Below, in pieces: positions 5,894 to 8,763 of a stretch of 8,763 bases of DNA. A program made the position numbers and the translations under genes. Below the pieces are notes generated by a model. It was not told the DNA's origin, did no database searches, and was given only the letters and a program-made list of their open reading frames with translations. The number at the start of each line of letters is the position of its first letter. Position 1 is the stretch's first letter. Source of the DNA: Acidobacteria bacterium AH-259-G07 (lineage in GTDB: Bacteria; Acidobacteriota; UBA6911; RPQK01; JADFOI01); contig JALLON010000110.1 of assembly GCA_027717925.1 (NCBI GenBank), positions 1 to 8,763 on the forward strand, in the 5' to 3' direction.

Positions 5894-6715
5894 ATGAACT
5901 CTCGGAAAAAAGTTGCGCTAGCGGCGGCTCTGGGAATTGCGTTGGTCGGAACCATGAACACCCTTCGTGGAAAGCTCAAAGCCTTTCTGAGTGACCGTGT
6001 CGAGAGGGCGCTGAACACAGAAGTCCAGACCGACGAGACCATCGTGCTGAACGATATGGAGAAGCTCCATCAGGTGATTCGCAAGGGAGATGTAGTGCTC
6101 ATTGAAGGGCGGGCGAGGATCAGTCAAATCATTAAGCTGTTTACGCAGAGTCAGTGGAGTCACGCTGCCCTCTATATCGGTGACGATCTCTTGAAGCACA
6201 ACCCTTCACGACGAGAAGAGATCATCAAGAAACACGGCGACAATGCCGATAAACTCATTCTTGAAGCCTTGATCGAAGATGGGGTGGTGGCAAATCCATT
6301 AGAGAAATATCGACACCACAATCTCAGGATTTGTCGGCCGGTTAACATTAAGGGCGCCGATTTGAAACGTGTTTTGGAGAGCGCCTTGAATGATCTCAGG
6401 AAGCAATACGACAGGAGAAATGTCTTGCACCTGGCGCTACAACTGCTTCCCTTTAACTTTGGACCATTTAAGAAAAAGAGCACCGAGATCTGCATTGGAG
6501 CCTGCAGCGAGTTCCAGGTAATATGTTCCGGCTTTATCGCCAAAGCATTTCAACGGGTGAAATTTGCAATCAGACCGGTCTTTGAGCTATCAGATACCCG
6601 TGGTAATCGGTCAGAAGAAACCCCAGATCAACCGGTCGTAAGAATGCAGCACCCTTCCCGGATCGCGCCGAGAGATTTTGATCTGAGCTCAAATTTCGAA
6701 ATTATCAAGATCTAA
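5894..6715 (+). CDS. YiiX/YebB-like NlpC/P60-superfamily cysteine hydrolase
   Basis: A 273-residue protein. The N-terminus is basic with a hydrophobic stretch (about 7-20), so it is probably exported or membrane-anchored. The core matches the permuted papain-like (YiiX/NlpC-P60) fold: RKGDVVLIEGRAR at 63-75, SQWSHAALYIGD at 86-97 with catalytic His H90, ILEALIEDGV at 122-131 with E124 as likely third polar residue, and VICSGFIAKAF at 209-219 with C211 as likely nucleophile. A second CSEF-type cysteine, C204, lies only seven residues before it. Relatives cleave or transfer amide or ester bonds in cell-wall peptides or lipids; the substrate here cannot be told. The C-terminal tail from about 230 is polar and not recognised. 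The phosphatase gene begins 14 bp after the stop, so the two are very likely co-transcribed. Confidence 0.85.
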   Translation: MNSRKKVALAAALGIALVGTMNTLRGKLKAFLSDRVERALNTEVQTDETIVLNDMEKLHQVIRKGDVVLIEGRARISQIIKLFTQSQWSHAALYIGDDLLKHNPSRREEIIKKHGDNADKLILEALIEDGVVANPLEKYRHHNLRICRPVNIKGADLKRVLESALNDLRKQYDRRNVLHLALQLLPFNFGPFKKKSTEICIGACSEFQVICSGFIAKAFQRVKFAIRPVFELSDTRGNRSEETPDQPVVRMQHPSRIAPRDFDLSSNFEIIKI

Positions 6716-6729
6716 GATCAAGGAGAAAC

Positions 6730-7860
6730 ATGCTAGCCGCTGAATTGATGGCGCGGTACAGAAGCCTGCGCACCTCCTTATACGGGTCCGGGGCTGAACC
6801 AGCTCTCAGATTTTTTCGCCATCTTCCCGTGATTTTTTCGCCGATGACTGCCTGTCGGCAAGTGCTCATCACTGTCTGTCTTGCCTGGTTGGTTGCTGCC
6901 CTGGGCCTTCTACCCGTGCTTGCCGAGCAGACACCAGTGGTTCGGTTCGCCGTCATTGGAGACGGTGGCACTGGTGACAAGCACCAGCGCGGGATCGCCC
7001 GGCAGATGCTGGCCTGGCACAATCGCTTACCCTATGAACTGACGCTGATGCTGGGGGACAATATTTACGGTGGTTTTTTTGGACTTGGCGGGGGAAACAA
7101 GAAGGACTTCGAGAAGAAGTTCGACCGTCCGTATGCCGATTTACTCGCTCGTGGAGTCACCTTCCGTGCTGCCCTGGGCAATCACGACATGCGTCACCGT
7201 GACGGTCTGGACTTGATCGAAGCCCACGATCGCTTTCATATCGATGGTGAGCACGGATATTATAGCTTCACCGCGGGTGAATCAGCATCCGGGGCGCCTT
7301 TGCTTGAGTTCCTGGTGCTGAACACGGAGCGTTTGAAAAACGGCGACCTAAACCAGATTGTCTGGTTAGAAGAGGCTCTGGCAGCCTCGCAGGCCCGCTG
7401 GCGAATTGTTTATGGTCATCATCCTCTTTACTCCACCGGGAAGCGCCATGGTGGAGAAGACGCCTTGCGCCAGCAACTGGAACCGCTATTTGTTGATTCC
7501 GATCAGAGAAGCTCGTCCAAGAGCTTCGATGTAGGTTTCGACAACACAATGTCCGCGCCTCACGTACATGTGGTTTTGGCAGGGCACGATCACATCTACG
7601 AGCGCTTCCATCCCCAGAAGGGGGTGGTCTACTTCGTGTGTGGGTCAAGTGGCAAGCTCAATCGCAATGGCGCCCGGCGCAGCCCTGATCTAGCGGCTGT
7701 CGAAGACCAGCAGCGCATCTTTATGCTTTGGGAGGCGACACCCGAGGAGCTGCGTTTCCGGGCCATTAATGTGCAGGGGCAAGCATTTGACTGCGGTATT
7801 ATTCGAGGGTGGGGCCAACCGGAAACCGTATCCTGTTCTGTCCTGATCGGCAGCCGTTAG
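6730..7860 (+). CDS. Exported purple-acid-phosphatase-like metallophosphoesterase
   Basis: A 376-residue protein from the ATG at 6730, which has AAGGAG only 4 nt upstream. A hydrophobic export signal at about 45-63, ending before VLAEQ, would give a mature enzyme from about residue 66. The calcineurin-like di-metal site is complete: GDGGTGD with D78, LGDNIYG with D110 and Y113 (the tyrosine that gives purple acid phosphatases their colour), GNHD with N151 and H152, YGHHP with H230, and AGHDHIYER with H286 and H288. It should hydrolyse phosphomonoesters outside the cytoplasm using Fe with Fe, Zn or Mn. Substrate is unknown; some relatives act on nucleotides, phosphoproteins or phytate. About 38 residues precede the signal peptide. 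An in-frame ATG at 6844 would give a standard signal peptide starting MTACRQ but has no ribosome-binding site, so the start is uncertain. MIOX follows after 79 bp. Confidence 0.92.
   Translation: MLAAELMARYRSLRTSLYGSGAEPALRFFRHLPVIFSPMTACRQVLITVCLAWLVAALGLLPVLAEQTPVVRFAVIGDGGTGDKHQRGIARQMLAWHNRLPYELTLMLGDNIYGGFFGLGGGNKKDFEKKFDRPYADLLARGVTFRAALGNHDMRHRDGLDLIEAHDRFHIDGEHGYYSFTAGESASGAPLLEFLVLNTERLKNGDLNQIVWLEEALAASQARWRIVYGHHPLYSTGKRHGGEDALRQQLEPLFVDSDQRSSSKSFDVGFDNTMSAPHVHVVLAGHDHIYERFHPQKGVVYFVCGSSGKLNRNGARRSPDLAAVEDQQRIFMLWEATPEELRFRAINVQGQAFDCGIIRGWGQPETVSCSVLIGSR
6809..6842 (+). repeat. Short direct repeat near the phosphatase signal peptide
   Basis: GATTTTTTCGCC occurs twice, at 6809-6820 and 6831-6842, spaced 22 bp apart, immediately before the alternative ATG at 6844. 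It may be a relic of a small repeat element or simple local duplication. No function is evident. Confidence 0.6.
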
Positions 7861-7874
7861 CACCCGGCGCGGTG

Positions 7875-7889
7875 AGTTTAACTTAAACT
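7875..7889 (+). promoter_or_regulatory. Perfect 15-bp palindrome upstream of MIOX, candidate operator
   Basis: AGTTTAA-C-TTAAACT is an exact inverted repeat with 7-bp arms around one base. It lies in the 79-bp gap between the phosphatase stop (7860) and the MIOX start (7940). AT-rich dyads of this kind are typical binding sites for dimeric repressors. No regulator gene is visible in the window, so this is only a candidate. Confidence 0.4.
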
Positions 7890-7939
7890 ACTGGACCAGG
7901 CCGTTTAGATTTTCATAAGCTGAAGTTAAGGAGACCATA

Positions 7940-8763
7940 ATGAACATTGAAGGCGAGAATCCCCTGAAAAATCTAGAAGAGTGGGACGATTTTGTCGAAG
8001 AGCGCTATCGGCCCGATCGCAAGACGGAAGACTTTCGCGACTACGACAAAGCACCGGAGAGCGTCAAAGAGTTTTACCGGCTCAACCACGAGAGGCAAAC
8101 TGTCGAATTCGTCAAGAAACGGCGGGAAACGTACCTCCCGCATACCCGTGAGAAGACCGGGATGTGGGAAGTGCTCCTACGACTCAATGAACTAGTCGAT
8201 GACAGCGATCCCGACACAAGCCTGCCCCAGCTCGTACATGCCCTGCAGACCGCCGAGCGGATCCGCTCCGATGACCATCCCGACTGGATGGTCCTGGTAG
8301 GCCTGATCCACGACGCGGGTAAGATGCTCTGGTTCTGGGGCGAACCTCAGTGGGCAGTGGTCGGCGACACCTTCGTAGTGGGTTGTGCCTGGTCTGACAA
8401 GATCATCTATCCCAAGTACTTTAAGAAGAATCCCGATTCGCAGGTCCCCAAGTACCAGTCACGCCTTGGGATTTATGAGGAAGGTTGCGGACTTGACAAC
8501 GTCCTATTATCTTGGGGCCACGACGAGTACATCTACCGCGTCGTCAAAGATTCCAAGTTGCCGACCGAAGCACTGTACATGCTTCGCTATCACTCCTTCT
8601 ATCCCTGGCATCGCGAGGGCGGCTACCGACAGTTCATGAACGGCCAAGACCGCGAGATGTTGCCGTGGGTTCAGGAGTTCAACAAGTACGACCTGTATTC
8701 AAAGAGCGACGACATCCCAGACGTGCAGTCCCTTCAGCCTTACTACAAGGGACTGATCGACAA
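7940..8763 (+). CDS. Myo-inositol oxygenase (MIOX), last few codons cut by window edge
   Basis: An open frame of 274 codons with a good ribosome-binding site (AAGGAG, 7928-7933, 6 nt before the ATG). It matches the eukaryotic-type MIOX family along its whole length. MIOX uses a mixed-valent di-iron site and O2 to cleave myo-inositol to D-glucuronate, the entry to inositol breakdown through the glucuronate route. Iron ligands are all present at the expected spacing: H100 in LVHALQTAE, H124 and D125 in LIHDAGK (with K128), H194 in WGHDEY, H218 in YHSFYPWH and D251 in NKYDLYSK. FRDYDKAPESVKEFYRLNH at 32-50 and EPQWAVVGDTFVVGC at 135-149 are further signature blocks. Animal and plant enzymes are about 285-320 residues and end soon after the YYKGLID-like motif seen at 268-274, so only about eight codons seem to be missing. 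It has no signal peptide and is cytoplasmic. The upstream phosphatase could supply inositol. The identification is very firm. Confidence 0.96.
   Translation, partial: MNIEGENPLKNLEEWDDFVEERYRPDRKTEDFRDYDKAPESVKEFYRLNHERQTVEFVKKRRETYLPHTREKTGMWEVLLRLNELVDDSDPDTSLPQLVHALQTAERIRSDDHPDWMVLVGLIHDAGKMLWFWGEPQWAVVGDTFVVGCAWSDKIIYPKYFKKNPDSQVPKYQSRLGIYEEGCGLDNVLLSWGHDEYIYRVVKDSKLPTEALYMLRYHSFYPWHREGGYRQFMNGQDREMLPWVQEFNKYDLYSKSDDIPDVQSLQPYYKGLID

Noticed and set aside
5611..6042. Minus-strand open frame of 143 codons across the intergenic stretch before the YiiX-like gene
   Set aside because: It overlaps the oxidoreductase end and the YiiX-like start antisense, has no recognisable domain, and its middle is the dispersed repeat. 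A short protein-like segment near its end is not enough to call a gene.
7268..7648. Minus-strand 126-codon open frame inside the phosphatase gene
   Set aside because: It is antisense to conserved metal-binding motifs, with arginine- and serine-rich, low-quality composition.

Overview
This window looks like chromosomal DNA of a Gram-negative-type bacterium, probably an uncultured soil or water lineage. The evidence is strong purine-rich ribosome-binding sites, tightly packed co-directional genes, exported proteins with bacterial signal peptides, and roughly balanced base composition. No rRNA, tRNA, integrase, transposase or CRISPR array is visible, so the phylum cannot be named from the sequence alone.

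Left part (1-2985, minus strand): three genes are read leftwards. The first in reading order is an exported DUF3179 protein (2985-1837), then a small exported blue-copper cupredoxin (1721-1380), then a GH15-type glycoside hydrolase that starts at 1318 and runs off the left edge. Upstream of the DUF3179 gene, and overlapping its start codon, is a remnant of an M48 metallopeptidase that lacks its HEXXH zinc site (2978-3175). The remnant abuts one copy of a ~67-bp dispersed repeat (3193-3259).

Middle part (3337-5628, plus strand): a TVP38/TMEM64 (VTT) membrane protein carries an in-frame 45-bp tandem duplication. It is followed 12 bp later by a mercuric-reductase-like FAD/NAD(P) disulfide oxidoreductase. 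This pair is a recurring bacterial association and is sometimes fused. The oxidoreductase lacks the features of true mercuric reductase and of lipoamide dehydrogenase.

Right part (5629-8763, plus strand): a 265-bp intergenic stretch holds the second repeat copy. It is followed by a YiiX-like permuted NlpC/P60 cysteine hydrolase, a purple-acid-phosphatase-like metallophosphoesterase, and a nearly complete myo-inositol oxygenase (MIOX) with all six di-iron ligands, cut by the right edge about eight codons before its expected end. A phosphatase next to MIOX suggests, as inference only, release of inositol from phosphorylated or lipid-linked forms followed by oxidation to D-glucuronate.

The two edge genes (GH15 and MIOX) are real, long open frames that are easily missed because one end lies outside the window. 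The items most worth a second look are the MIOX cluster, the dispersed repeat that sits in the 5' flank of two gene groups in gene orientation, the two-fold internal repeat of the DUF3179 protein, and the truncated M48 gene coupled to it.
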